From positions 8,804,001 through 8,868,000 of the forward strand of contig NZ_JAPELX010000001.1 of assembly GCF_026343335.1 (NCBI RefSeq): a DNA stretch of 64,000 nt, read 5' to 3'. Below, piece after piece: positions 1 through 9,570 of this stretch (position 1 is the stretch's first letter; every line of letters starts with the position of its first letter). Source of the stretch: Streptomyces sp. NBC_00078 (GTDB taxonomy: Bacteria > Actinomycetota > Actinomycetes > Streptomycetales > Streptomycetaceae). Under the pieces are notes generated by a model. The model saw only the letters and a list, made by a program, of their open reading frames with translations, searched no databases and was not told where the DNA came from. The translations under genes and the position numbers were made by a program.

Positions 1-969
1 GGCGTCGGCAGCCCGTCCGGGAACAGCTACCGCGACTTCGTGGGGAACCAACTGGCCGCCGATGGGCACGCTTTGGACTTCGTCGGTTCGGGCCGCAACG
101 GCACCATGTCCGACCCTGACAACGAAGGGCACTCCGGCTGGCGGATCGACCAGATAGCCGGGATCGCGGACTCCGTGCTGGCCCGTTATCGCCCGAACGT
201 GGTCACTCTGGAGATCGGTACCAACGACCTGAACGGCAACTACCAGGTCCCGACCGCCCCCGACCGGCTCCGCGCACTCATCGACCAGATCACCCGCGAC
301 GCCCCGGACGCGACCGTCCTCGTCGGCACCGTGATCGTCTCCACCAGCGGCAGCGAAGAGCCCCACCGGCCCGCGTTCAACGCCAAGATCCCCGGCATCG
401 TCCAGGACGCACAGGCCGCCGGCAAACACGTACGTCTCGTGGACATGAGCGCGCTGACCGCCGCGGACCTCTCCGACGCCCTGCACCCCAACGACAACGG
501 CTTCCGCAAGATGGCGGACGCCTTCCACGCGGGAGTGCAGGCCGCCGACGCGGCAGGCTGGATCAAGCCGCCGGTCTCCGTGGGCGGGCCGGTGCGCTCC
601 GGGGTCGCGGGGAAGTGCCTGGACGTCAACGGCGGCAAGAGCGCCAACGGGACCGCCGCGCAGATCTGGTCCTGCAACGGCGCCGACGCGCAGTCGTGGT
701 CCGCACGCTCGGACGGCACCTTGCGGGCGCTCGGGAAGTGCCTCGACGCCACCGGCTTCGGTACCGCCAGCGGCACCAAGATCGAGGTCTGGGACTGCAA
801 CGGCGGAACCAACCAGCAATGGCAGGCATACAACGGCGGCTACCGCAACCCGGTCTCCGGCCGCTGCCTCGACGACCCCGGCGCATCCACCACCGACGGC
901 ACGCAACTGGTCCTGTGGGACTGCAACGGAGCAACCAACCAGCAGTGGACCGCCCTGCCGGTCTCCTGA
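1..969 (+). CDS. SGNH/GDSL-type esterase with C-terminal CBM13 module (5' partial)
   Basis: The reading frame is open from base 1, so the start, the signal peptide and the first catalytic block (GDS) lie outside the window. What remains (322 codons) has the block III motif GTND and the block V motif DALHPNDNG, which supplies the catalytic Asp and His. This fits a secreted carbohydrate or acetyl-xylan esterase. A ricin-type beta-trefoil (CBM13) fills about the last 125 residues, with three repeats carrying CLD, W(D/S)CNG and Q-x-W signatures. It is the first of nine co-directional secreted hydrolases with the same type of module. Substrate is inferred from context (xylan or similar hemicellulose), not shown by the sequence. 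Confidence 0.85.
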   Translation, partial: GVGSPSGNSYRDFVGNQLAADGHALDFVGSGRNGTMSDPDNEGHSGWRIDQIAGIADSVLARYRPNVVTLEIGTNDLNGNYQVPTAPDRLRALIDQITRDAPDATVLVGTVIVSTSGSEEPHRPAFNAKIPGIVQDAQAAGKHVRLVDMSALTAADLSDALHPNDNGFRKMADAFHAGVQAADAAGWIKPPVSVGGPVRSGVAGKCLDVNGGKSANGTAAQIWSCNGADAQSWSARSDGTLRALGKCLDATGFGTASGTKIEVWDCNGGTNQQWQAYNGGYRNPVSGRCLDDPGASTTDGTQLVLWDCNGATNQQWTALPVS

Positions 970-1053
970 GCTCGTGACCCCAATCCACCGCGGCACCGTC
1001 TCGTGGCCGGTGCCCACCCCCCTCACGTCCCCACCCAAGGAGGCTGATCCTTC

Positions 1054-2529
1054 ATGTCCTGGCTCAACAAGGAGCCCCTGCTCCGCAAAGCCCTGGTCTC
1101 GGCCACCGGCTTGTTGGCCGGCACGGCACTGGCCCTGACCGGGCCGGCGAGCCTCGCCGCACACGCGGCATCCGGCACGCTCGGCGCGGCCGCCGCCGAC
1201 AGCGGCCGCTATTTCGGTACGGCCGTGGCCGGCGGGAAACTCGGCAACTCGACGTACTCCACGATCCTCGACCGGGAATTCAACATGATCACCCCGGAGA
1301 ACGAGATGAAGTGGGACACCACCGAGCCGTCCCGCGGCAACTTCAACTTCGGCCCGGCCGACCAGATCGTCAGTCACGCCACCGGGCACGGGCAGCGGAT
1401 GCGCGGCCACACCCTGGTGTGGCACTCGCAGCTGCCCGGCTGGGTCAGCTCCATCGGTGACGCGAACACCCTGCGCAGCGTGATGAACAACCACATCACC
1501 ACGGAGATGAACCACTTCAAGGGCAAGATCTACGCCTGGGACGTGGTCAACGAGGCGTTCGCCGACGGCGGCAGCGGCCAGCACCGCAGCTCGGTCTTCC
1601 AGAACGTGCTCGGCAACGGCTTCATCGAGGAGGCGTTCCGCACCGCCCGGGCCACCGACTCCTCGGCCAAGCTCTGCTACAACGACTACAACATCGAGAA
1701 CTGGTCGGACGCCAAGACACAGGGCGTCTACAACATGGTCAAGGACTTCAAGGCGCGCGGTGTGCCCATCGACTGCGTCGGATTCCAGAGCCACTTCGGC
1801 GCCGGAGGCCCGCCCGCCAGTTTCCAGACCACCCTGTCCAACTTCGCCGCCCTCGGCGTCGACGTCCAGATCACCGAACTCGACATCGCCCAGGCGTCGT
1901 CGACCGCGTACGGGAACACGGTCAGGGCGTGCATGAGCGTCGCCCGCTGCACCGGCATCACCGTGTGGGGGATCAGGGACAGCGACTCCTGGCGGACGGG
2001 GGAGAACCCGCTGCTGTTCGACAACAACGGCAACAAGAAGCCGGCCTACGACGCGTCCCTCTCCGCGCTCGGCGGAGGCACGGGGAACCCGGGCGGCGGC
2101 ATCGTCTCGGGCCAGGTGTACTCGCTCACCGATGTCGCCGCGGGCCGGGTGCTGGACGTGCCGGGTGGACAGACGGCGAACGGCACCTCCTTGCAGGTCT
2201 GGGACGCCAACGGCACTGCTGCGAACCAGCAGTGGCGGGCGAGCCAGAACAGCGACGGCTCCTACACGCTGACCAACGTCGGCAGCGGACGCGTTCTGGA
2301 CGAGCCGGGCGGACAGACGGGGAACGGAACGCGGATGGAGATCTGGGACTCCAACGGCGGCGCCAACCAGCACTGGAGGGCGAGCCAGAACGGCGACGGC
2401 TCGTACACCCTGACCAACGTCGCATCCGGCCGGGCGCTGGAGGTCCCCAGCGGGCAGACCGGCAACGGGTCCCCGGTCCAGATCTGGGACGTCAACGGCG
2501 GCGCCAACCAGCACTGGAGCTTCAGGTGA
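1054..2529 (+). CDS. Secreted GH10 endo-1,4-beta-xylanase with C-terminal CBM13
   Basis: 491 aa. An N-terminal signal peptide runs to about residue 40. The GH10 barrel (about 45-345) shows the acid/base Glu in WDVVNEAF (E167) and the nucleophile Glu in ITELDIAQ (E275), with the family motifs RGHTLVWH and ITPENEMKWD. A Gly-rich linker leads to a beta-trefoil (about 355-491) with three Q-x-W-type repeats. The product should cut internal beta-1,4-xylosidic bonds in xylan outside the cell. The start is set by AAGGAGG at 1037-1043, ten bases upstream. It lies 84 bp after the SGNH gene and ends before a strong hairpin, so these two genes may form their own transcription unit. Confidence 0.95.
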   Translation: MSWLNKEPLLRKALVSATGLLAGTALALTGPASLAAHAASGTLGAAAADSGRYFGTAVAGGKLGNSTYSTILDREFNMITPENEMKWDTTEPSRGNFNFGPADQIVSHATGHGQRMRGHTLVWHSQLPGWVSSIGDANTLRSVMNNHITTEMNHFKGKIYAWDVVNEAFADGGSGQHRSSVFQNVLGNGFIEEAFRTARATDSSAKLCYNDYNIENWSDAKTQGVYNMVKDFKARGVPIDCVGFQSHFGAGGPPASFQTTLSNFAALGVDVQITELDIAQASSTAYGNTVRACMSVARCTGITVWGIRDSDSWRTGENPLLFDNNGNKKPAYDASLSALGGGTGNPGGGIVSGQVYSLTDVAAGRVLDVPGGQTANGTSLQVWDANGTAANQQWRASQNSDGSYTLTNVGSGRVLDEPGGQTGNGTRMEIWDSNGGANQHWRASQNGDGSYTLTNVASGRALEVPSGQTGNGSPVQIWDVNGGANQHWSFR

Positions 2530-2570
2530 GGTGACCCGCGCCCAGCGCGCGGACCTGCACCCTGACGAAC

Positions 2571-2608
2571 ACCCGCGTCCGGTACGACGGCCGTCGCCGG
2601 ACGCGGGT
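2571..2608 (+). terminator. Hairpin terminator after the GH10 gene
   Basis: Perfect 12-bp arms ACCCGCGTCCGG and CCGGACGCGGGT are separated by 14 bases, 41 bases after the xylanase stop. There is no T-run, which is usual for Streptomyces terminators. Confidence 0.7.
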
Positions 2609-2683
2609 TCGGCATGCCCTCAGAACGTCCTGACCAGGAAAAACATGGGATGGATCGGATCCGAAATCGCGAAGACAGGTCTA

Positions 2684-2712
2684 TTGACAGTGGGTTACGC
2701 CTGTGGGATCAC
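2684..2712 (+). promoter_or_regulatory. Candidate promoter for the GH54-GH27-... run
   Basis: TTGACA at 2684-2689 is a perfect sigma-70 -35 hexamer. The -10 is weak (GATCAC at 2707-2712 with a 17-bp spacer). It sits about 140 bases before the next start codon. The call rests mainly on the -35 and on the position after a terminator. Confidence 0.4.
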
Positions 2713-2850
2713 TGTGCGACATGGGATGTATGAGTGTCCTCGTGAGCGTTCCACTGCGCGCGCTGACGGGAGCGGTCGGCACCCCTTCGAACCCTTTCGG
2801 ACAGGCACGGCACTCTCCGTCCCCCTCCCCCGCATATCCGAGGACACAGG

Positions 2851-4350
2851 ATGCAGCCTCTATGCGCTCCGCCCCGCGGCCCCGCGGCTCGTGCACCACG
2901 CCTGCCGGCGCAGGCCGCCCTATGCGTGATGGCACTGCTGGCCATGTTCCTGACCGCCGCGCCGGCATGGTCGGCGCCGACGGCCGGTGCACCCCTGGTG
3001 AGTTCGGCGTCGGGGCGGTGCCTCGACGTCAAGGGCAACGTCGACACATCGGGTACGGGGCTGCAGATCTGGGACTGCAACGGCCAGGCCAACCAGGCGT
3101 TCGCGTTCACGGCGGCCGGTGAGCTGAGGACGATGAACGGCACCCGGTGCGTGGACGCCTACGACACCCGTACCGCTCCGGGGGCCGCGGTGGTCATCCG
3201 GCCGTGCGACGCACGGGCGACCCAGATGTGGCGACAGAACTCCGACGGGAGCGTCACCGCTGCCGCCTCCGGATTCTGTCTGGACGTGAGCGGGGCGGGC
3301 ACGGCCGACGGCACCGCGGTCATCGTGTGGACCTGCAACGGCGGAAGCAACCAGAAGTGGACCGCGCCGGCGCCTCCGGCGAGCGGGTCGCGCCCGTGCG
3401 ACATCTACGCCGCGGGCGCAACGCCGTGCGTGGCCGCGCACAGCACGGTGCGCGCGCTCTACGGCTCGTACAACGGCCCCCTCTACCAGGTCAGGCGCGC
3501 CTCCGACAACGCAACCAGGGACATCGGGGTACTGGCGTCCGGCGGCTTCGCCGACGCCGCGGCGCAGGACTCGTTCTGCGCGGGCACCACATGTGTGATC
3601 ACGGTCGTCCGCGACCAGTCCGGACACGGCAACGACCTCTGGTACCAGGGCTCGGCCCAGGTCCCGGGCTCGACTCAGAGCAGTCCCGCGAAGGCGACCT
3701 CCGAGTCGCTCACCGCCGGGGGCACCAAGGCCTACTCGCTGTACATCAACCCCGGCAACAGCTACTGGCGGGACGGCCACCTGACGGGCGTGCCGACCGG
3801 TGCCGCACCCGAAGGGGCGTACATGGTGACCAGCGGCACCCATGTCAACGGCGGCTGCTGCTTCGACTACGGCAACAGCGAGACGACGCGGAAGGCCGAC
3901 GCGGCCGGGGCGATGGACGCGATCAACTTCGGCACCGAGTGCTGGTTCGGCGGCTGCTCCGGCAGCGGTCCCTGGGTGCAGGCCGATCTCGAATGGGGCC
4001 TGTACTCCGGCGGCAGCCAGTCCTGGAACCCGGCCCAGCGCGCGTACCCGAACAAGTTCGTCACCGCGATGCTCAAGAACAACGGCACGTCGAGGTTCGC
4101 CCTCAAGGGCGGCAACGCCCAGTCGGGTGGCCTGAAAACCCTGTGGGACGGCGGCCTACCCGGCGGATACAGCCCCATGAAGAAACAAGGGGCCATCGTC
4201 CTGGGCAGCGGCGGCGACTGCTGCAAGCCGGGCGGCGGCGCCAACCTGAGCGCCGGCACCTTCTACGAGGGCGCCGTCGTCGCGGGCTACCCCTCCGACG
4301 CGACCGACAGCGCGGTGCAGGCCGACATCGCGGCCGCAGGCTACCGCTGA
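2851..4350 (+). CDS. Secreted GH54 alpha-L-arabinofuranosidase, CBM13 at the N-terminus
   Basis: 499 aa. The signal peptide ends near residue 42. A CBM13 beta-trefoil follows (about 47-172; three CLD/CVD repeats ending in QAF, QMW and QKW), then the arabinofuranosidase B catalytic domain (about 182-499). In that domain GGCCFDYGNSE carries the vicinal Cys pair typical of GH54, ADLEWGLY carries the expected nucleophile (E381) and GSGGDCC the expected acid/base Asp (D456). The enzyme should release terminal arabinofuranose from arabinoxylan or arabinan. The paralogue at 6115 has the opposite domain order. The terminal beta-trefoil of classical fungal GH54 enzymes (CBM42) is absent, with CBM13 in its place. 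Confidence 0.9.
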   Translation: MQPLCAPPRGPAARAPRLPAQAALCVMALLAMFLTAAPAWSAPTAGAPLVSSASGRCLDVKGNVDTSGTGLQIWDCNGQANQAFAFTAAGELRTMNGTRCVDAYDTRTAPGAAVVIRPCDARATQMWRQNSDGSVTAAASGFCLDVSGAGTADGTAVIVWTCNGGSNQKWTAPAPPASGSRPCDIYAAGATPCVAAHSTVRALYGSYNGPLYQVRRASDNATRDIGVLASGGFADAAAQDSFCAGTTCVITVVRDQSGHGNDLWYQGSAQVPGSTQSSPAKATSESLTAGGTKAYSLYINPGNSYWRDGHLTGVPTGAAPEGAYMVTSGTHVNGGCCFDYGNSETTRKADAAGAMDAINFGTECWFGGCSGSGPWVQADLEWGLYSGGSQSWNPAQRAYPNKFVTAMLKNNGTSRFALKGGNAQSGGLKTLWDGGLPGGYSPMKKQGAIVLGSGGDCCKPGGGANLSAGTFYEGAVVAGYPSDATDSAVQADIAAAGYR

Positions 4351-4393
4351 GCCCTCTCAGCTTGTCCCCACTCGTCTCAGGAGTCGATGAGGT

Positions 4394-6043
4394 ATGCCCA
4401 CAACCACCGCGAGTGCCTGGCGTCTTCGGCCGCTGCCGCCGCTGCCGTCCCTGCGCAGAACCCTGGCGCTCGCCTTCTCGGCCGTGCTGCTCCTCGCGGC
4501 GGCCCCCCTCCTGGCGCTCGGCACGGCGCCACCCGCCGCAGCACTCGGCAACGGGCTCGCGCCGACCCCGCAGATGGGCTTCAACGACTGGAACGCGTAC
4601 GGCTGCAGCGTCTCCGAGTCGCTGATCAAGTCCACCGCCCAGGCGATGCACACCAACGGCATGCAGGCGGCCGGTTACTCGTACGTCAACATCGACGACT
4701 GCTGGATGACCCACAACCGCGACTCGGGCGGCCACCTGGTGCCGGATCCCGCGAAGTTCCCCGACGGCATCAAGGGCACCGCGGACTACGTGCACTCACT
4801 GGGGCTGAAGCTGGGAATCTACGAGGACGCGGGCACCGCGACCTGCGCGGGCTACCCGGGCAGCCTCGGCCACGAGAGCACGGACGCGCAGTCGTTCGCG
4901 TCGTGGGGCGTGGACTACCTGAAGTACGACAACTGCAACAACACCGGCGTGCCGGCACGGACCCGGTACACCGCGATGCGGGACGCCCTGGCGGCCACCG
5001 GCCGGCCGATCCTGTACAGCCTGTGCAACTGGGGCCAGGACAACGTGTGGACGTGGGGCGCGGACGTGGGCAACAGCTGGCGCACCACGGGCGACATCAG
5101 CCCGAGCTTCTCCAGCATGCTGTCGATCTTCCACAGCAACGTCGGGCTGGCCTCCTACGCCGGCCCCGGCCACTGGAACGACCCGGACATGCTGGAGGTC
5201 GGCAACGGCTCGATGACGGCCACCGAGAGCCGCAGTGAGTTCAGTCTGTGGGCGGAGATGGCCGCACCGCTGATCGCGGGCACCAACATCCCCTCGGCCA
5301 GTGCCGACACCCTGTCCGTCCTGACCAACTCCCGGGTGATCGCGGTCGACCAGGACCCCCTGGGCAAGCAGGGCAGCATGGTGTCCTCCTCGGGCGGCCT
5401 CGACGTGCTGGCCAAGCCGCTCGCCAACGGGGACGTGTCGGTGGCCCTGTTCAACGAGACGAACTCCACGGCGGCCATCACCACCAGCGCGGCCGCGATC
5501 GGCAAGACAGGGGCGTCCGCCTACACCCTCACCGACCTGTGGTCGGGCGCGTCCTCGACCACCTCCGGCACCATCAGCGCCTCGGTGCCGGCCCACGGCA
5601 CCGTGATGTACCGGGTCGCCGGCGGCACCGGCGGAGGCGGCACCGGCGTGACCGGTGCACTGCACGCGGTCGGCGCGGACAAGTGCCTGGACGTGCCGAA
5701 CTCCACCACGACCGCCGGTACCCAGGCGGAGATCTGGAGCTGCAACGGCGGGGCCAACCAGACCTGGACGCATTCCGCCTCCGGCTCGCTCACCGTCTAC
5801 TCCGGCAGCCGCCAGATGTGCCTGGACGCCTACAACAACCAGACCACGCCGGGGACGAAGGTGGAGATCTGGAACTGCAACGGCCAGAGCAACCAGCAGT
5901 GGACGCTGAACGCCAACGGCACCATCACCGGCGTCCAGTCCGGCCTGTGCCTGAACGTCACCGGAGGGGCCACCGCTGACGGAAGTCTCGCCGAGCTGTG
6001 GACCTGCAACGGCAGCAGCAGTCAGCGATGGACGCTGGGATGA
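4394..6043 (+). CDS. Secreted GH27 alpha-galactosidase (or beta-L-arabinopyranosidase) with C-terminal CBM13
   Basis: 549 aa with a long signal peptide (to about residue 50). The GH27 barrel begins at TPQMGFNDWNAYGC and shows the nucleophile Asp in YLKYDNC (D179) and the acid/base region WNDPDMLEVG (about 262-270). A beta-sandwich domain follows (about 325-415), then a GTGGGGT linker and a CBM13 trefoil (about 420-549). It removes alpha-galactosyl residues from galactomannan or oligosaccharides; some Streptomyces GH27 enzymes of this architecture instead act on beta-L-arabinopyranosides, which cannot be told from sequence by eye. It starts 43 bp after the GH54 stop, so it is probably in the same operon. 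Confidence 0.9.
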   Translation: MPTTTASAWRLRPLPPLPSLRRTLALAFSAVLLLAAAPLLALGTAPPAAALGNGLAPTPQMGFNDWNAYGCSVSESLIKSTAQAMHTNGMQAAGYSYVNIDDCWMTHNRDSGGHLVPDPAKFPDGIKGTADYVHSLGLKLGIYEDAGTATCAGYPGSLGHESTDAQSFASWGVDYLKYDNCNNTGVPARTRYTAMRDALAATGRPILYSLCNWGQDNVWTWGADVGNSWRTTGDISPSFSSMLSIFHSNVGLASYAGPGHWNDPDMLEVGNGSMTATESRSEFSLWAEMAAPLIAGTNIPSASADTLSVLTNSRVIAVDQDPLGKQGSMVSSSGGLDVLAKPLANGDVSVALFNETNSTAAITTSAAAIGKTGASAYTLTDLWSGASSTTSGTISASVPAHGTVMYRVAGGTGGGGTGVTGALHAVGADKCLDVPNSTTTAGTQAEIWSCNGGANQTWTHSASGSLTVYSGSRQMCLDAYNNQTTPGTKVEIWNCNGQSNQQWTLNANGTITGVQSGLCLNVTGGATADGSLAELWTCNGSSSQRWTLG

Positions 6044-6114
6044 CTCACCCCTCCCTCCGGCCACCGGCAACTTCGGTGCCGCCTTACGGCGGCACCGCCA
6101 CGAAGGAGGTTTCC

Positions 6115-7650
6115 ATGCCCGGATCAGCAACCGATCGCCGGCGCAGACGTTTCCCGGCGGTCCTCCTGATCGCCCTGGCGATGGCCCTGGCCGCGTTGGG
6201 GACACCCTCGTTCGCCACATCCGCGCGGACCGGCACACCTGCCGTCGGCCACGCGCAGGCGCCCGCGCCCGCGGCGGACGCGTCGCTTCCCTGCGACCTC
6301 TACGCGGCGGGCGGAACGCCGTGCGTGACGGCGCACGCCACGACCAGGGCGCTCTTCGCGGCGTACAACGGGCCGCTGTACCAGATCCAGCGGTCCTCCG
6401 ACCACAGCTACCGCGACATCGGGGTGCTCGCCGCGGGCGGGTACGCCGACGCGGCGTCCCAGGTGTCGTTCTGCGCGGGCACGTCGTGCACGATCACGAA
6501 GATCTACGACCAGACCACCCGGCACAACGACATGCCGATCTCTTGGGGCGGCTACTGGAAGGGGCCCGGTCCAGGCGGATCGGACGTGGGAGCCGACGCC
6601 ATGGCCCTGCCGGTGACCGCGGCCGGCCACCAGGTCTTCGGTGTCAAGGTCACCCAGGGTGTCGGGTACCGCATCGACCACGCGAGCGGCGTGGCCACGG
6701 GCTCCCAGCCCGAAGGCATCTACATGGTGACGTCGTCGAACTACACCAACCAGTGGTGCTGCTTCGACTACGGCAGCGGCGAGAACTCCCACACCGACAC
6801 CGGCAACGCCACCATGAACGCCATCTACTGGGGCAACGCCTGCTGGTTCAACGGCTGCACCGGCAGCGGCCCGTGGGTCGAGGCCGACCTGGAGAACGGC
6901 ATGTTCCACACCAACACCGGCTCCAACAAGGACCCGAACAACCAGGGTGTGCACTACCCGTTCGTCAGCGCGTGGCTGAAGAACAACGGAACCAGCAACT
7001 TCACACTCAAGTACGGCAACGGAGCCGGGGGAGGCCTGACCACCACCTTCTCCGGCCCCCTGCCCAACGGATACTCCCCGATGAAGGTCGACAGCTCCGT
7101 CCTCCTCGGCACCGGCGGCGACAACAGCGTCTCGGGACAAGGCGAGTTCTTCGAAGGCGCGATCACGGCGGGCTACCCCTCCGACGCCACCGAGAACGCC
7201 GTCCAGGGCGCCATCACCGCCGCCGGCTACGGAACGGGAAGCGGCGGGGGCGGCACGACCGGTGCGCTGCACGCGGTGGGTGCGGGCAAGTGCCTGGAGG
7301 TGCCGGGCGCTTCGACGACTCCGGGCACGCAGACACAGATCAGGGACTGCTCCGGCGCGGCGAACCAGACCTGGTCCCAGAGCGCCTCGCACGAGCTGGC
7401 CGTCTCCGTGGGTGGCAGCCGCCTGTGCCTTGACGCCAACGAACGGGGCACCAGCCCCGGCACCAAGGTCATCACCTGGACCTGCAACGGCCAGAGCAAC
7501 CAGCAGTGGACGCTCAACACCAACGGCACGGTCACCAGCACCCTGTCCGGGCTGTGCCTGGACGTCTCGGGTGCCGCCACCGCCAACGGAACCCCCGTAC
7601 AGCTGTGGACCTGCAACGGCCAGTCCAACCAGAAATGGACGCTGAGCTGA
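6115..7650 (+). CDS. Secreted GH54 alpha-L-arabinofuranosidase, CBM13 at the C-terminus
   Basis: 511 aa. The start is fixed by GAAGGAGG at 6102-6109. A signal sequence is followed by a GH54 catalytic domain (about 58-410), with the vicinal Cys pair in QWCCFDYG, the expected nucleophile in ADLENGMF (E260) and the acid/base Asp in GTGGDNS (D336). A Gly-rich linker leads to CBM13 (about 417-511). It is clearly paralogous to the protein at 2851 but the modules are swapped in order. It may prefer different linkages or different insoluble substrates. It lies 71 bp after the GH27 gene. Confidence 0.9.
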   Translation: MPGSATDRRRRRFPAVLLIALAMALAALGTPSFATSARTGTPAVGHAQAPAPAADASLPCDLYAAGGTPCVTAHATTRALFAAYNGPLYQIQRSSDHSYRDIGVLAAGGYADAASQVSFCAGTSCTITKIYDQTTRHNDMPISWGGYWKGPGPGGSDVGADAMALPVTAAGHQVFGVKVTQGVGYRIDHASGVATGSQPEGIYMVTSSNYTNQWCCFDYGSGENSHTDTGNATMNAIYWGNACWFNGCTGSGPWVEADLENGMFHTNTGSNKDPNNQGVHYPFVSAWLKNNGTSNFTLKYGNGAGGGLTTTFSGPLPNGYSPMKVDSSVLLGTGGDNSVSGQGEFFEGAITAGYPSDATENAVQGAITAAGYGTGSGGGGTTGALHAVGAGKCLEVPGASTTPGTQTQIRDCSGAANQTWSQSASHELAVSVGGSRLCLDANERGTSPGTKVITWTCNGQSNQQWTLNTNGTVTSTLSGLCLDVSGAATANGTPVQLWTCNGQSNQKWTLS

Positions 7651-7687
7651 CCCGGTGAGGCACAGCACCCGATCTCAGGAGGATCTG

Positions 7688-9520
7688 ATGAGGACGAGAG
7701 CGAGACCCGGCGGTCTGGCACTGGTGAGCGGTGTCGTCCTGGCACTCGTGCTGGCGCTGTTGTCGACGGCCCCGAGCCGGGCCGCCTCGGGCACGTCGCT
7801 GAGCGTCGACCTGGCGTCGGCCCGGGGACCGTCGACCGGCGTGGGGGAGGGATTCCTCTACGGCATCAACCAAGACGGCAGCCAGCCCGCCGACCAGTTC
7901 CTCCAGCCGCTGGGGATCAACGCGTTCCGCGGCGGCGGATGGTTCTCCGGCGGCTGGATCAAGGACGGCTACCAGAACGGCCCGGCCACGCGGGCCGACC
8001 TCGACTCGATCATCTCGCAGGCGAAACGGCTCACCCGGCCGCCCTACCACGCGCAGTACCAGGTACTGGTCAGCGACATCTACGGTGCGAACGGCGGCCA
8101 GCCCTCGAACACGAGGTACCCGTGCGACAACGGCGACTGCTCCAACTGGATCAGCTTCATCGACTCCACGGTGGGAGCGCTCCAGGCCTCGGGACTGACG
8201 TTCTCCTACGACATCTGGAACGAGCCTGACATCTCCGTCTTCTGGACCCGGGGTGTCAACAGCGCCCAGTACTTCCAGATGTGGGACACCGCCTACCGGG
8301 AGATCCGGCGTATCGCCCCCGGTACGCAGATCGTGGGGCCGTCCCTCGCGTTCACACCGCAGAGCAACCCGGGCGAATGGCGGACCTGGCTCGCGCACGT
8401 GAAGGCGGCGGGGACGGTGCCGGACATGATCGCCAACCACAACGAGGGCGACGTCGACGACCCGGTCACCGTCGCGCAGAGCCTGCGCAACGCACTGAGC
8501 GCGGCGGGCATCGGTCCGCTGCCGCTGTCCTCGAACGAGTACCAGCCGGCCGACCGGCAGAGCGCCGGGGTGACGGCCTGGTACCTGGCGCGGTTCGCGC
8601 AGTCGGGGTACGCCAACGCGATGCGCGGCAACTGGGTGTGCTGTGTCACCCCGAACCTGACGGGAGTGCTCACCCAGAGCGGGGGCACCTGGCAGCCGAC
8701 CGGCAACTGGTGGGCGCTTCGGGACTACGCCGACATGACCGGAACCCTCGTCGACACCTCCGGCCAGGTCGGCTCGACGGCCATCGCCGCCGCCGAGGAC
8801 GCCGTCGGCAAACGCGCGGTGGCCGTGATCGGCGACTCCAACGGCTACACCGGCGCCGCGTCGGTGACCTTCAAGGGGCTGTCGTCCGTGCCCTGGCTGA
8901 CAAACGCCGGCAGTGTGCACGTCAGCGTGCGCCGCATCCCGGACCAGGCGCCGCTGGCTGCGCCACAGACCGTGTACGACCAGAACGTGAGCGCCTCCGG
9001 CGGCTCTGTCACCGTGCCCTTCACGTTCCAGGGCTCGCACGACGCGTTCGCCGTCTATCTGACCCCGGCGTCGTCCGGCGGCGAAGGCTTCCCGGACGGC
9101 TACCACCAACTCGTGGCCGCCCACGACGACTTGTGCCTGGACGTGTACGGCAACTCCACCGGCGCGGGCGCCGTGATCGACCAGTGGACCTGCAACGGGC
9201 AGGGCAACCAGCAGTTCCGGTTCATGCCGGCCTCGGGCGGCTACGGCGAACTGCGCGCCCAAAGCTCCGGCCAGGACGTGGCGGTCGCCGGCAGCTCCAC
9301 GGCGGCCGGCACCCCGGACATCGTCCAGCAGGCCCCCGGCACGGCGGCCAACGCCCTGTGGCTGCCCGTGCCCCAGTCCGACGGCACGTATGCCTTCCAA
9401 AACCGCAACAGCGGTCTGTGCCTGGACGTCTACGGCGCCGCCAGCAACGCGGGACAGCAACTTGACCAGTGGCAGTGCAAGAACGCGCCGGGCACCAACC
9501 AGGACTTCGCCGTCCGCTGA
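7688..9520 (+). CDS. Secreted clan GH-A glycoside hydrolase (GH39-like) with C-terminal beta-trefoil
   Basis: 610 aa. The start is fixed by AGGAGG directly upstream. After a signal peptide (about 1-33) comes a (beta/alpha)8-type domain with the clan GH-A hallmarks: YDIWNEPD with the acid/base Glu (E179) and LPLSSNEYQ with a candidate nucleophile (E284). A beta-sandwich segment follows (about 360-460), then a ricin-type trefoil (about 475-610) with CLDVYGN repeats. The exact GH family is not certain; the WNEPD motif and layout resemble GH39 beta-xylosidases and relatives. Position among hemicellulases suggests action on a plant glycan. Confidence 0.75.
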   Translation: MRTRARPGGLALVSGVVLALVLALLSTAPSRAASGTSLSVDLASARGPSTGVGEGFLYGINQDGSQPADQFLQPLGINAFRGGGWFSGGWIKDGYQNGPATRADLDSIISQAKRLTRPPYHAQYQVLVSDIYGANGGQPSNTRYPCDNGDCSNWISFIDSTVGALQASGLTFSYDIWNEPDISVFWTRGVNSAQYFQMWDTAYREIRRIAPGTQIVGPSLAFTPQSNPGEWRTWLAHVKAAGTVPDMIANHNEGDVDDPVTVAQSLRNALSAAGIGPLPLSSNEYQPADRQSAGVTAWYLARFAQSGYANAMRGNWVCCVTPNLTGVLTQSGGTWQPTGNWWALRDYADMTGTLVDTSGQVGSTAIAAAEDAVGKRAVAVIGDSNGYTGAASVTFKGLSSVPWLTNAGSVHVSVRRIPDQAPLAAPQTVYDQNVSASGGSVTVPFTFQGSHDAFAVYLTPASSGGEGFPDGYHQLVAAHDDLCLDVYGNSTGAGAVIDQWTCNGQGNQQFRFMPASGGYGELRAQSSGQDVAVAGSSTAAGTPDIVQQAPGTAANALWLPVPQSDGTYAFQNRNSGLCLDVYGAASNAGQQLDQWQCKNAPGTNQDFAVR

Positions 9521-9570
9521 TACCGCACCCGACGCGGACCCCCCACCAACCTGCGAAAGGAACCCCCACC

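Larger units (their letters stand above)
2530..2850. other. Intergenic region between the xylanase and the first GH54 gene
   Basis: 321 bases without a supportable gene. It holds the terminator-like hairpin at 2571-2608 and a consensus -35-like TTGACA at 2684-2689. Base composition drops locally around 2640-2720 compared with flanking coding DNA, as expected for a promoter region. Confidence 0.7.
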
